From assembly GCF_030848805.1 (NCBI RefSeq), contig NC_092368.1, positions 4,498,441 through 4,562,440 of the forward strand: 64,000 nucleotides of DNA, given 5' to 3'. Source of the stretch: Temnothorax longispinosus. Taxonomy: Eukaryota > Arthropoda > Insecta > Hymenoptera > Formicidae. Under the pieces are notes generated by a model. The model did not search any database and was not told the origin of the DNA. It saw only the letters and a list, made by a program, of their open reading frames with translations. The position numbers and the translations under genes were made by a program. How positions within the stretch are numbered: position 1 is the first letter of the stretch; every line of letters begins with the position of its first letter. Shown here one piece after another: positions 1 through 12,400 of the stretch.

Positions 1-2967
1 CATGTACACGCGCCCACAAAGAGCATCCCCGAAATACAAGAGGCGCGCATTATATCGCCGCTCTAATCCGGCCCGATGCAATGCCCACTCGTCGTGCAGC
101 ATGCGTATTGCATCCGCGCGCGTGTGCGTACACGCATGCAACGTACGCGGGTTATACCTGCGTGTGCGTGAATCGCGCGCGTAGATTAACGCGCGCCGTG
201 CACGGCGTTACTTGTTAACTTGTTACGTGTTCGTCCGCCGTGCATTGCCGTGCATTGCCGTGCATCGCCACGCTATAAACAGGGGGGGAAGGGGGAGGGA
301 GGAGGGGAGAAGCGCCGAGAGGAGAAACGAGACGGCAGCAGGGGGCCACTCCACTCGTGTTGGTGCACATTCGTGCGACTCGCACCTATGAATATATTCA
401 TGAACGGTGAACATGGCGCCCGGAGCTCCCACCTTCCACCCTGCCTCGCTCTCCCTCGTCAGCCTCCATCTGTTTCTTCCTCCTCCCTCCGCGGTTCTTC
501 TCATCTTCCACCCGCTATACCGGCGGCCGTAATCGAATCGACCCATCATTTGATCGGCAATTAAATTAATAACCGCGTGGTCTCGCGACCGACCGACCGG
601 GCGCGGCGCTTCTCGTCGCCGCCGATTTTCTCGCCGTTCGTAGATCCGGATCAACTCGCCGGATATCCGAGCGCTTATCGCTCCGGTGCCCGGCACCGCC
701 GTTGTCGTTTAAAGATCATTACTTCGCTCTTGTTGCCATCGCCGGAGGAAGCCTGGGAGCCATATTGCAGTCGGAAACCCTCCTTAACTCTCTCTCTCTT
801 TCTCGTTTCTCTTTGTCCGACTCGCTCGCTCTTGCTCTCTCCGCGCCGTACTTTTATTCGCGTCCGGCTTCTTCCTCGATCTTCCCTCCTCCTCGTCTTC
901 TTCCTGCCCCCCTTGCGGTTTTCTATCTACCGGGTGGCACACAACGTGTCGCGCACGTGCCACCGAGTTTTGTGCCAATTCGATGGAAATCGCTTCCACG
1001 AGTGGATTTTACGACGCCGAATGTTGCGACAGACACCGATGCGCTCGTCGTTACGCTCAATATTTCTATTCCTATGTAATACATTACATTAGATACACCT
1101 TTCTTCCATCTTTCTCTAAAACGATAAAATTACTTCCACAACATGTGGTCCTCGATGTGAGTTCCATCTTGTTATTGGAAACATCGCATTAGATTATATT
1201 AAATTATATTAGATATAATAAAGCCATAAAATCAAACTTGGAAACGAAAGATTTTTAACGTGAAAAAATTCATGAGTAAAAGTAAATAGTACAGAATGTC
1301 TTCTTAGTGAGTTAATTCCACCATTATCGAAAACCCGCAGATTATATTTTGCTAATAAAACCTTAAAATTAAGTTTTGAAACGAATGACTTTCTATGTTC
1401 TTTTTCTACGACAAAGGCGCAAAATGCGAAATTTATTTTTTGTAGCGCACTCTGAAGAAAGTAAAGTAAAACGAAAAAAATCCATGGTAAGACGTGCATT
1501 TCTGAATGTATATATATATATATTCACATCGCAAACGATCTGAAACTTACAAAGCCGATGAGGCACGATATGCGACTATATGGAAGTAAAAGCGTAGCTA
1601 TATAGTCTTATATATATAGCGTCATTGTTCGTGAAAACCTTTGAAAGTATAGATATGTCGACTGGCCGTCATTTCGCAAGTGAACGATCCGGGAATTTCT
1701 TTACACTCCGTATTTCCGTTCCCCGTTTGTCCGCAGCGACACTTCCCTCTCTGTGTAAATAAATTTACGCGCTTCTTTCTTTACCCTCCTTCTATTTCGT
1801 GGTGTGTCTGCCCTCTTTCCTGACTTCTTCTAACCTACGCCCTTTTTTTTCTCTCTGTATGCTCCATTACGGTCCCTTTCTCCCTCTTTTGTCCTCTTTA
1901 CACGCGCTCTCTCTTTCCCGTTTGTCTCTCAGAAAATATGTGATACAGCGTTTCCGCTTTCCTCCGTAATTTTGCCCGTTCACTTTTTCTCTCCCCCTCG
2001 TTACAAAAATTTGTGAGACTGATTCTCCGAGTGTTCTTGTAAATAACACGTCTCTTCAACGAAAGAAAATGTACGTAAGGACCTCCATCATCCCGTTATT
2101 TTAATTCTGACGTTTCCCTTATTTCCGCAGCATCCTTGATTCTATCCCTTCTGGATATCTCTTTAACCAATCATACTTCGTTACTTCTTGTTGTATACTT
2201 CTATGCTGGCATTATATTTTTTTTCAATGTAATAGATATCTTTGTACCTTTCTCCTTTCACAAATACTGCGTTTTTTTCAAGTGTACATGATTTATATCC
2301 AATTGTGCACTACTTATTACATTCAGTTACCACGCTGCACGGTTAAGTTTATTTCTTCGTGTAACATAGTCGTATCATGTGTCATTTCACCGTATGCCTG
2401 AAGAGAGGCTTGGTCCCAAGACGAGATAAAATTCCCTCCCTTTTTCCCACCTCCTGATCGCAAGGGACAGAAGGTCTGGATTGACTCGTGCTTCCCCTTC
2501 ACGTTCATCTTGGGACCCTCGTAAAGCTGTCTCCCTCGGGCTTAGGGGACAGGCAGGCCTCGCAACGGCGAGATTTCTCTTCGAAGCCCCTCTCTCCGAA
2601 CTACCTATCGGAATGCTGCTGGCTGTTCCCGCGTGACACCATACTCGACGAGCTACGCTACAGGCGACGCGTCTTCTACGCGGCTTGTTTTCGCCGACGA
2701 TCTTGGGGATGAACAGGCCGATAACTCTATTATATTTCTCCGACGAAGGAATATCTCGTGAAATAGAAGGATACAGGGACACGATGCCGAATAGCGTGCG
2801 CTAAATCAAGAAACGCCGATATAGCCCCAAGCTCAATCCATTGGGGATTTGTTCGGTTGTTGTCTCTCGAAAAGTGTTGGGCATCTATACTGTAGAGGCT
2901 AATACGATAAAAACCAAGGGATCGCATAAAGGAAGTAAAATCTGCGAGATAAGAATCGGTGCATATA

Positions 2968-3157
2968 CCGGGTGTTTCTTACTGTCCAATACCTTAGGAG
3001 TTATGTTTTTAAGGTTATTTCATAAAGAAAACGATAATTTTGTAGAATTTTTAACATTTTGTACTCCTGAACGAGACCTTTAAGATCATATATGAACTTT
3101 TCTTTATAAAATAATCTCAAAAATAAACTAAAATTGGATAGTACTAGAGACACCTAA
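2968..3157. mobile_element. Degenerate foldback MITE
   Basis: The left end CCGGGTGTTTCTTACTGTCC and the right end GGATAGTACTAGAGACACC are imperfect complements. The pairing continues inward (TTATTTCATAAAGAAAAC against CTTTTCTTTATAAAATAA). TATA lies outside both ends, possibly a TA-type target site. Diverged arms imply an old copy. Confidence 0.55.
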
Positions 3158-4535
3158 TATAGAGTACTTATAACGCTTATGTTTTATGTATTTTACTAAT
3201 ATTTTTTTCTCTTTTTACTTAAAATAGAATACACTCCATTAAAAAAAATATAAGAAGTACATATTTTATAGGCGCATATAGTGCACATTTTATAAGTCTG
3301 TAGGTGGATGAAAAGGTGTTGCGTTATATCACGAAGCTGCAAAGATTAAAGGATTAAACAACGATATCTTTGATCATCAATGTCATTTAGTGCTGAATCC
3401 CCGCGTTTGTAACGGTCGTAAAAACATCAGACGGCAAGCTCGTTACGACGCGTGTGTAATACTCGCTAAATGACCCGTCCGCTTCGTCGATATATACGCA
3501 CCGATTGATAGGCTATTTTTAAGGGACGTGAAGTCGCTTATAGCTAGATATAGTATTTATACACATCGGGCAGACGTCGCCGAACAGCCATCGCCATCGC
3601 CATCGTCGTCGTCGTCGTCATCAACGTCAGTCACGATCGATAACGGCGACGTTCGTGCGCCGCTCATAAATAAAACTTAAGGAGAATGTAAAATGCGGGC
3701 CCGATATTACACGCTGTGTGTCGCGCTTATACGCGCGCGAACTCGTATACCCCGGGTATAATACACTGGGTATACTCTCACCATCTTCTCGCGAAGCCGC
3801 CCTCTCCGTCTCCGCCTCCGCGTTTCCCCCTCGGTACTCGTCCCCGTCGGTTATACTTATATCCGCCGGTCTGCCGGGACTCTCTCTTCTCTCTGCCCTT
3901 CGCCACGGTTTCTTCCATCGACGCTGCAGGCTCGAAACGGCAGTAAACCCGATCCTCTATAGCTGATCATAAAATAGTTACAACTCGCCCTCGCCGTCTC
4001 TCTCGCCCTTGTACACATGTGCACAATACGCAGCGAGCTATACACTAAAATACACACGTACACGTGCATGCATGCGCACGTAAGTATAGTCACTCACACA
4101 TGTTAAAACGTATGTGAACGTAGCTGGTTACATTGAGCCACCGTGCATGTGTGCATGTGTGTGATCGTAGCCACCCACACGCTAAAATATGCACACACGT
4201 AAGTGCAATCGGTGTTCAACCACGACGCGAACGCACATGCGTGCGTCTCGCTTTATCATTTCGCAATTGTCGGCGATCCGCGATTGTTCCTCCGCAAATT
4301 GCATCCTAGGCGTCCGAGAGAAGAGCCGCGCGCGGTTATCGCGCGGTTGGCGATAACGATCGCTGTCGACCGATAAACACCGGCGAAACCACGTGTCGCT
4401 TAACCCTCCATCTCTAGATTACTCCCCCTTTCGATTTTACGATCGCGCCAAGTCTGTTACGAAACGCGACATTAACTACAGGTGAAATTTCACTCGGATC
4501 GAGATAAGTGGTATCTCAATTCGTGCGCGCGAATA

Positions 4536-4840
4536 GACGTTAATGTATGAGCAAGTTGAACAAGCGTGCCGGCTTGTATCTTCATTTCGAAATAAATAAA
4601 TTATTGTAATGAAAGCGCGATTAGCGCGCTAGAAAATATAAAGCGCATTTTTATCGGCGATACGTATACACATTTGTGTACGGACGTTAATGCATGAGCA
4701 AATTGAACAAGCGTTGTCAGCTTATATCTTCATGTCTAAATAAATAAATTATAATGAATCGATTGGAGTGCTGGAAATATGAAGAGCATTTTTATCGGTA
4801 GTATATAATGGACACATACATATTCGTGTCGACGCGTGTA
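4536..4840. repeat. Diverged tandem duplication, 147-bp period
   Basis: GACGTTAATGTATGAGCAAG at 4536 recurs as GACGTTAATGCATGAGCAAA at 4683. The matching sequence continues through GAACAAGCG, AAATAAATAAATTAT and GCATTTTTATCGG. Confidence 0.8.
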
Positions 4841-6234
4841 ACACTTTACCGTGTACGTTATATCTTTAGCAGAGTTGACGTACATACACTTCAGAAGTTC
4901 CAACATCAATTTTCTTGATTGCTATACTCGATACCAGACTTTTGTCTAATACAGTAGCTACACGCGCTGCATCGTGAATGATTGATCACCCAAAAGGAAT
5001 TTAATAAAGAAACAGTTATAGCGAGAAGTGTACAATAATAGCGTAGGGAAAATATTGTAGTATAGCACGTTTTCGAAATGTTCCGCTGGTAGATCTAAAG
5101 GACGCCACGATAGATCGAAACGATGCTATTCTCGTAAATGATTTTCCCAATTTATAACGGCAGTTCCTTTATTCGATGTTTATATTCAATATTCCGTCAC
5201 GATAACTTATATTCCACTCTTTCCCCCACCTATCCGCCTATTTTACCGAAGTGACTACGATAATGGACAACGTTTCTCCCCGCGCGATATTATTTTCACC
5301 GCTGCAATTTATTATACTATCCATCTAGCCGTCAATTTTACCGCGATAATGACACCGGCGAGCATAAAGCGACGGTCGTGTCGGTCGATGCCGTGTAACG
5401 CGTCGACGTTCTCGAAAGTGTGCCAGAAATTCCCGACTGCGCTTTTTCTTTTCTCGAGATATACGCGCGAGCGAGAGTTTGGTTTTAGCTCTCGAAACGT
5501 TGCGCGCTGACAAGAGCTCTTCAAAATACGTATCGTGTATCCGGCTGTCCCTTTGAGACTCCTCACAGTTTTATTCCCGCTTTTCCGCGCGACTGTTTCG
5601 CACAGAGTTCTTTATGAGTCCCGCGATCTTTATGAGTCTCCCGACAACGTTCCTCTCTGGACGTTTCTCTCGTTCAACCGTTCTGCGCGTATAGGACCAT
5701 TCGATGCGGTCCGTGGTACTAGAGCAAAAATGCGGAATAATTAACGACCAGCCAGGAATTTTATTACATCGAGGAACAGAGACGACAATTGTTGAAATGA
5801 GCTAGCGTCGTATTCACGCCTGGAATCCGATTAAGTAAAACTATTCGAAATTCTGACGAACAAAGCGTGCGCTAACATTTACATCGAGGGTAACATCGTG
5901 ATTAAATGCGATTATTCGCATTTATAGTATTCCACATGATTTTTAATCTAGTTTAAAACTGTGATTATGTTTATTCATCGTTCTCTTTATTTTATTGTTG
6001 AACGTCGCTGTGACACTTTTCTAAAGAAATATATCGACATCTCGGTATTATTGAAGCTTCGTAAGCGGTTTTTTTTCTTCGTACTCTGATATCCGTCGAG
6101 TAACGACGCGATGTCGTTTTTCTTTATTGCCGTGACAGTCTGTGCAAGCTCGATGGTGACGCGCTTCGATATATTTCCTTCCTTTCGCAAGCTGTCGCAT
6201 CTCGCGTTTCACGGCTGTCCTTCCGCATCGCCGA

Positions 6235-6291
6235 CTCGTCGTCGTCCTCATCGTCATCGTCGTTGTCGTCATCGTCGTCGTCGTCGTCGTC
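6235..6291. repeat. CGT/CAT-type trinucleotide repeat
   Basis: An imperfect run of CGT, CAT and CCT triplets. Open frames across it are low complexity and were not called as genes. Confidence 0.9.
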
Positions 6292-6854
6292 ACCCTACAC
6301 GACAAAATAGTTTCGCGCCAGAACAATGCCACGATTACGTCGGTCCGTGTACATTGTACATTATGAGAGGTAACGCGCGCGCCGCGCTTCTGTAATTATG
6401 GAAACCAAGCATAAACTCCGCGATTTGCATTTCAAACTACCATTGTAATCTCGGGGCCCGACGCCGGGCGGCCGCGTCCTCGTCCCTCCGTGCTTTTACC
6501 TACCTACCTATCTGCCGCCCTTACCCTTTCGCCGTAGAATATTCCGAAATTGCCTCTCTTACTTTCAACCATGGATTCCCCGACCAATTTGGAGTCGGTT
6601 CTTTCTTAACGAAAATACGAAGGCACGAATAGCCTTAAGCTACTAGTTCACCGAAATTAAAGGATTGTTAGGGAATTATTTCAATTTCAGGGAAATGTAA
6701 CGAAATATTTTATTATTTCTCATTTTACTGCAAGTCTCTCGCGAAAATGTTCCGGCATTAAAAATCGTAAAGTTAAATCAGCTTCATTCTGCCGTTAAAA
6801 GCGGCGAATTTATCAAAAAGATGAAGACAGATGCGACGAATCACGAATATTCTG

Positions 6855-6886
<32 letters not shown>

Positions 6887-9477
6887 TCCGCATATGCTGT
6901 CACTCTTCCCGATTATTCACGTTAATGCGTTTCGACGCATTCAGCCAACCCGGCTGTAAACGCGTTTCCGGCGCAAATTTTATTCCACAGCGAAACGCCG
7001 CCGAAACGATAACGCCAATAAATTCGTCTGGATTAATATACGGCACATATATGGAAGAGCTATATCTATAGACCGATTCACGCGCGGCACCTAGATCGAT
7101 ATAACTTTCGATTGGCGTTAAAAAATCAAATAAAATGTCGAAAATGAAATAAGCAACTCTGTTGTTTTTATCGACGATTCAAGTAATCGTGTCCTACTCT
7201 CGATTTTACGCCTGCGAGGAATTTTGTTATTGAGAGATGCTCTCCCCAGGGGGATAACGGAGCTATCGAGCAGACATATGGCTTTGTGCATCGTTTGAAA
7301 ATCCGTTCTGCGAAAGGAGATATTAATATCGAACGGTGGATATATCGCGACATCGGTGACATTTAAATCCCGCAGGGTGAATAAATGAAAAATCCGCGGC
7401 AACGCGCCGCGTGGCGACGCCGATATTTCGACATGCGAAAAAGTTACGTCCGCATTATCCAAAATTGCGTCGCTAATTAGCGCGTTAATTATGCGCGGCA
7501 TCACTAATTGCTCTCAAAGCTCCGGCCGCGCGGCGATTTTGTTTTCCGAAATGGAAATTTGTTTGCATCGAGCCGCGAAAATTACCGCGCGACCGGCGGA
7601 GCGCATTCATTCAACAGACATCTCGCTAATTGCTTTTAAACCCGCAACAAACCGGCTCACAGCTGAGTTTCCATATTATGCCATATTTATGTGCTTAAGT
7701 GCGGTGCTATACGTATGAAAATGTATCACGTATAATAATAAAATAACAATAGTGAATAAAATAGCGGTACTTATCGATATTAATAGTAATAACGGTAATA
7801 AAAATGATATAGCACAATGAGAAACATCATATCTGAATAAATCTGCTCTGTTGCATCGCGATAATGAGATATAGGTATTTACTTTACGTCGTATCGATAT
7901 GCTTTTTAATATCGCGTAAAAATAGGAGGAAAACATTTTTAATGCGGATAAAAATATTTGCGATAAAACGATTTGCGAGGGAGGGAGCAGAGGGAAATTT
8001 TATTACGCCGCCGGGATCCTGTAAAATACAGTCTGTCCCGCGGGCGTAAATCAGAATCGATATAGCGTTCGCGTACTGTATATCCGCGGGAGTGACGTGT
8101 TCGTCAATTTCCAGCGACACGGTAGAGGTGCGCGCGGCAACGTTACGCGAAAATCAAACCCTCGGCGCTCTTGCCAGGTCACGTTTCTATTTGCAAGCCG
8201 GTGTAAACGTGCCGATGGCGGAACCGCGTTTCCGTCCGTGCGCGTCCGTTTGGCGAAATATCGGGTCGGCCGATATTTCCATAAACAGCGAGAGCGAACG
8301 AACGCGGCGACCCGCCGCGCCGCGCCGCGCGCGACAGTGTACGACCGACGTTAATTGGGCCTCCTCCAATTGCTTTTATATATCCTCGGCTGCGTTTTCG
8401 ACGCGCCTCGAGGCCACTCGGCCGCCGCACGCCCCGCCGCGCTGGTCCGGGATGCATTTTCCGCGCGCGCGCGAATCCAGCGACCGGGATTACATCGATT
8501 TCCGAAATGAACGCGAAGCGATACTCTCTCTCGTCGCCGCGCACAGCAGCGGCGGTATTTCGCGACAGCCCGACCCGATATTTTTGAAAAGCCCGAGATA
8601 TACCCGTACGATGACTCGTTAACACCTCGTCGAAATCGTCGCGCAACGTCATGTCGGCGAAACGCTCGTGCACTGTGTATTACAACTATAGCCAGAATAA
8701 CGGCGTAAATGTATATGGACTGAAAAATGCATATTTTCACGACGCGAGACACTATATATACGCGTCGGATTTACCTCGCGTTGCACAACTGTGAAGAGTG
8801 GATGAATTGAAATTAAATGTATGAGATACACATGACGGGGCGAGTCTCGCGGAAACCGTTCGGATGCTCTCTCGCACAGCGAACGTTTATTAAACATTAA
8901 TTTCATATATTCGCTACGAGATCCGTTCCACGGATCTAGCGGATCGTTAGTTAGCATCCTCATCACTCAGCCGTGCTATCGCGCTTGATCCGTTCTCGTG
9001 TGGACTTAGGAGACCGCGTTGTAGTTAGAATGCGAGTCCCCGGGCGCTACGGGTACCGCTTCGTAGTTAGAATGACAAGTCCCTGGACATACGAGACTAT
9101 CTCAATCTAATTACAAACAATATGCAATGTCTCTTGCGCTTGCATCAGCCGATGTATACAGCAGCAATCTTTGATATCGATCATATCCCAGAATAAACAC
9201 ATCAGGGAGAAACTAACTTTTTAATCATGAGAATCGCTGTTAAAATAGTTACTATTTGTATATTAAAAAGAGTATATTAATAAGTATGTAAAAAATATGT
9301 ATTTTTTATAAATTTAAGAGTACATATAGTATAATCTTCATCGCAGATTATTTCACGCGGCTTTGTTTCGCGCGGGCGAAATTGATGGGATACGCGATAT
9401 TCATCGATCCTCTGCATGTCGCACGCATGACACCTGACACATCGCCGGCTCACCGTTCGTCGAACTTTGTGTTGCAG

Positions 9478-12400
9478 GACATGTCCGACGTGTGCGTCGG
9501 GACCAGCGTGGGGACCATTACGGAGCCGGAGTGTTTGGGACCCTGCGAGCCCGGCACTTCCGTCACCCTCGAGGGCATCGTTTGGCACGAGACCGAAGGA
9601 GGTAAGAACCTCCGTTGCAGCTTAATTCGCCCATTTGCCTTCGCGGACTCTGCCACCTTAGACCTCCGACCCTCTTGTTATCTCTTTAGCTCTTGGTTAT
9701 AGAGGGATTAGATAGCGAAATTATAATCCTAGAACGTGATAACGTGCAAGCATTGATTTTTAATATTCTCTTAATAGACAATTATAATTCTCTCGCCGAT
9801 TTGGTCGATAAAACGAGATCTTTTTTTCTTCATCGGCAAAACGTATTTTTACACAAATTGGTTTTATATTAGTTTCCACGAGATATTGTTGGTCTTCCTT
9901 GAATGTGTTTAATTGTCACATCGCGGCGAATGAATCCTCAATTAAAGATAAATGGAATAATATTAATTTTAAATGATAATTTTACATGTAATTTCGAATA
10001 ATATGTTTTTCATGCAAAAGTCAGTCGAACACAGAAAATTTAATTAATTCTGTTTGATATCTGAAAAGAGTATAACATAAATGATATTTCCATTTAGCTA
10101 AAATTATTTAACGATATTCTTTATTAAATTATTCGCCAGTCGATCTACCTTATTTTGCCCGGTAAAAATGAAATCTTTTTTTCTTATCGGAAAAACGTAT
10201 TTTTACACACAAATTACGACTCGGTGCAGTTAATGTCATTTATCTAATTCTTTTTTTAATAACATGATTGGGGAAATACACGTGACCGTTTTTCTCAACC
10301 TCTTCGGATGCTAAATTAACGAACGAACCTATATCCATTTTTAATCGATTCGTTAAGAATACGAAGAATACGGATTTAACTATTATTAACGCCAATGAAC
10401 GTAAAGTACGAAGAATTTGCATTTAGGCCATTAATGATTCATGCACATTCCCAGTTACTCGCTTGTCAAATTTGCTTCCATCAAATTTACCCTGTTATTG
10501 CCCCAGGCTCTTCGGATAAAGTCATACACGGTGCTTATTGATTTATCGAATTTCTGCAATTCGCTGAATAACAGTAATAACACTAATGGTACCGCATACA
10601 GAGTAGTCTGCGTTATTATTATGGAAATCACCGTCGTAAGAGATTATATGAGCGTATCTTCTATCGTTCAACGTAAAATTACCGCGTCCGTCTGCCCACT
10701 TGTTTTCCCGGGATATTAAGTAATATCGAGCATCGTTAGGGTTGCTATACAAAATGATGTTCACCGTTAGCGGCGCGTTTAAACGAGGAATAGCGCAGGA
10801 AACAAGAGTCCGGCTTGCATCGTGATTTTCCTCGCGATATAATAACGAACGATAATTGCGCGAGAAAGGATTACAGCCGCCACTTTTCCGTACTGGATAG
10901 AAAATATTTATTTCATCGTGCATTCGACCGCACGTTACATAAATCATTAGATTTATGTAACGTTTTGTTTAATTTATGTAATTAAACATCATTTGCATCG
11001 TTATGCATTTCATATAAATTTCTTTGTTGTCATTTCCAATATTTTGTCATATACAGTATGACAAGTGACGTACAATATCTGACGAGTGTAATTGAATGTA
11101 CAATATGACAAGTGATGTACAATATCTGACGAATGTAAATTGAATGTAACGTCTCGAACGTCAGACATCACTCGGGATATTTCTAATTTTCGTCCGAAAC
11201 GTGAGTAAATCGACGTTGACTTGTGTATATTCACATGACAAATTTCATAGAGAGGATAAATGACTAAATGGGAAGTTCAATAACGGAGACGTGAATAAAG
11301 TACCTCTTGATGAATTTGAGACGAGTCGATATTGTGAAGATTTAAATAAAAGGCTAGCGGAAGTCTTCGCGGTTGATAGCAATAAGGAGTAAAAATAACA
11401 CGGAATTTCTTGTCTGTGGATTAATTTCAAGCAATCTTTCATCGAAATTTGATTTACTTTTGTAAAGTACGATTGAAACTCTGATCTAGGTTTAATTCCA
11501 TTATCCACAGTTAGCGAATAACAATTGACGAATGACAATCTGGTTGTTGTGATGCGGCGTCCCGCATAGTCGCGCGAATAAATAATAATCGTCGTTGCGG
11601 TTATCGATGGAATAAAAGTTGTATCGTCTCGTGTCGACTGAAAATAACTAGCACCGATGATCAATCAATCGTTTGCCCCGGGTAAACATTCGGAGAGCAC
11701 CGATGTAATAGGAATAGCACTCGATCGATCTTGTTGCTGCTCGAACGATTCGGGGTTATAAATATCCGTCCGATATTCCGCCGGCCGGAAAAGTAGTCGG
11801 GTAAATAAAAGCGTGTTGTAATCCCGACATCATTATTTCGTTTGCCGAGATCGATCAGCGATCGTAATTGCAATATATACAGAATGCGACACTTCATATT
11901 TTATTCGTGCATTCCAATTTATATATTCTTTCAGAAATTTTCTATTTACTTTTTTTATTTAATTCCTTTTAAACCGAGTTTTTATTTTAAAAAGAAACGT
12001 GATCGCGCGCGGGAAAGAATTAATGCTTTTCGCGCGATTGTCCCAACTAATTTACCGCAACGTTACACCGAAATATTGCATTGTCACGCCGGTGTATTTT
12101 TACGAGTAATGAGTGTGATTAGAACAAACGCGGATAAACTACGTAATTGGATCGTATGCAAGCTTATTAAAACCATTTCGACAGTCAAAGTAGCGGTAAC
12201 TCGATAACGATCACGTTTGCGCGAAGTAATGCAGATTAATTTATCCGGGGTTTAAGCTTCCATGCTTGTTAGCATACGTTCCATAAGCTTAACATTCGCC
12301 GTTGTTTTACGGTTCGTACGCGTCGCTAAGCTGAAACGCTAATTCTCCAGCTGCTCCAATGCGAAACGCACTATAGCTGTGTTGCGCGCGGAATAATGTA

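Larger units (their letters stand above)
1..9477. other. Intronic or upstream DNA of scribbler; no supported gene
   Basis: No exon could be supported here. The stretch lies 5' of the first visible sbb exon and is probably part of a very long sbb intron. It alternates CpG-rich and AT-rich blocks. It holds microsatellites (TA at 1508-1523 and 6854-6883, a CAT/CGT-type run at 3588-3626, CGT-type at 6235-6291), a foldback element (2968-3157) and a diverged 147-bp tandem duplication (4536-4840). Several open frames of 60-180 codons exist in the CpG-rich blocks, but none has recognisable protein sequence. Confidence 0.6.

Noticed and set aside
577..1092. 171-codon open frame at the left edge
   Set aside because: CpG- and CT-rich low-complexity sequence with no recognisable protein and overlapping frames in other phases.
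8092..8673. Overlapping 160-176 codon frames on both strands
   Set aside because: Both strands are open because the block is CG-rich. Neither has domain-like sequence or plausible splice context.
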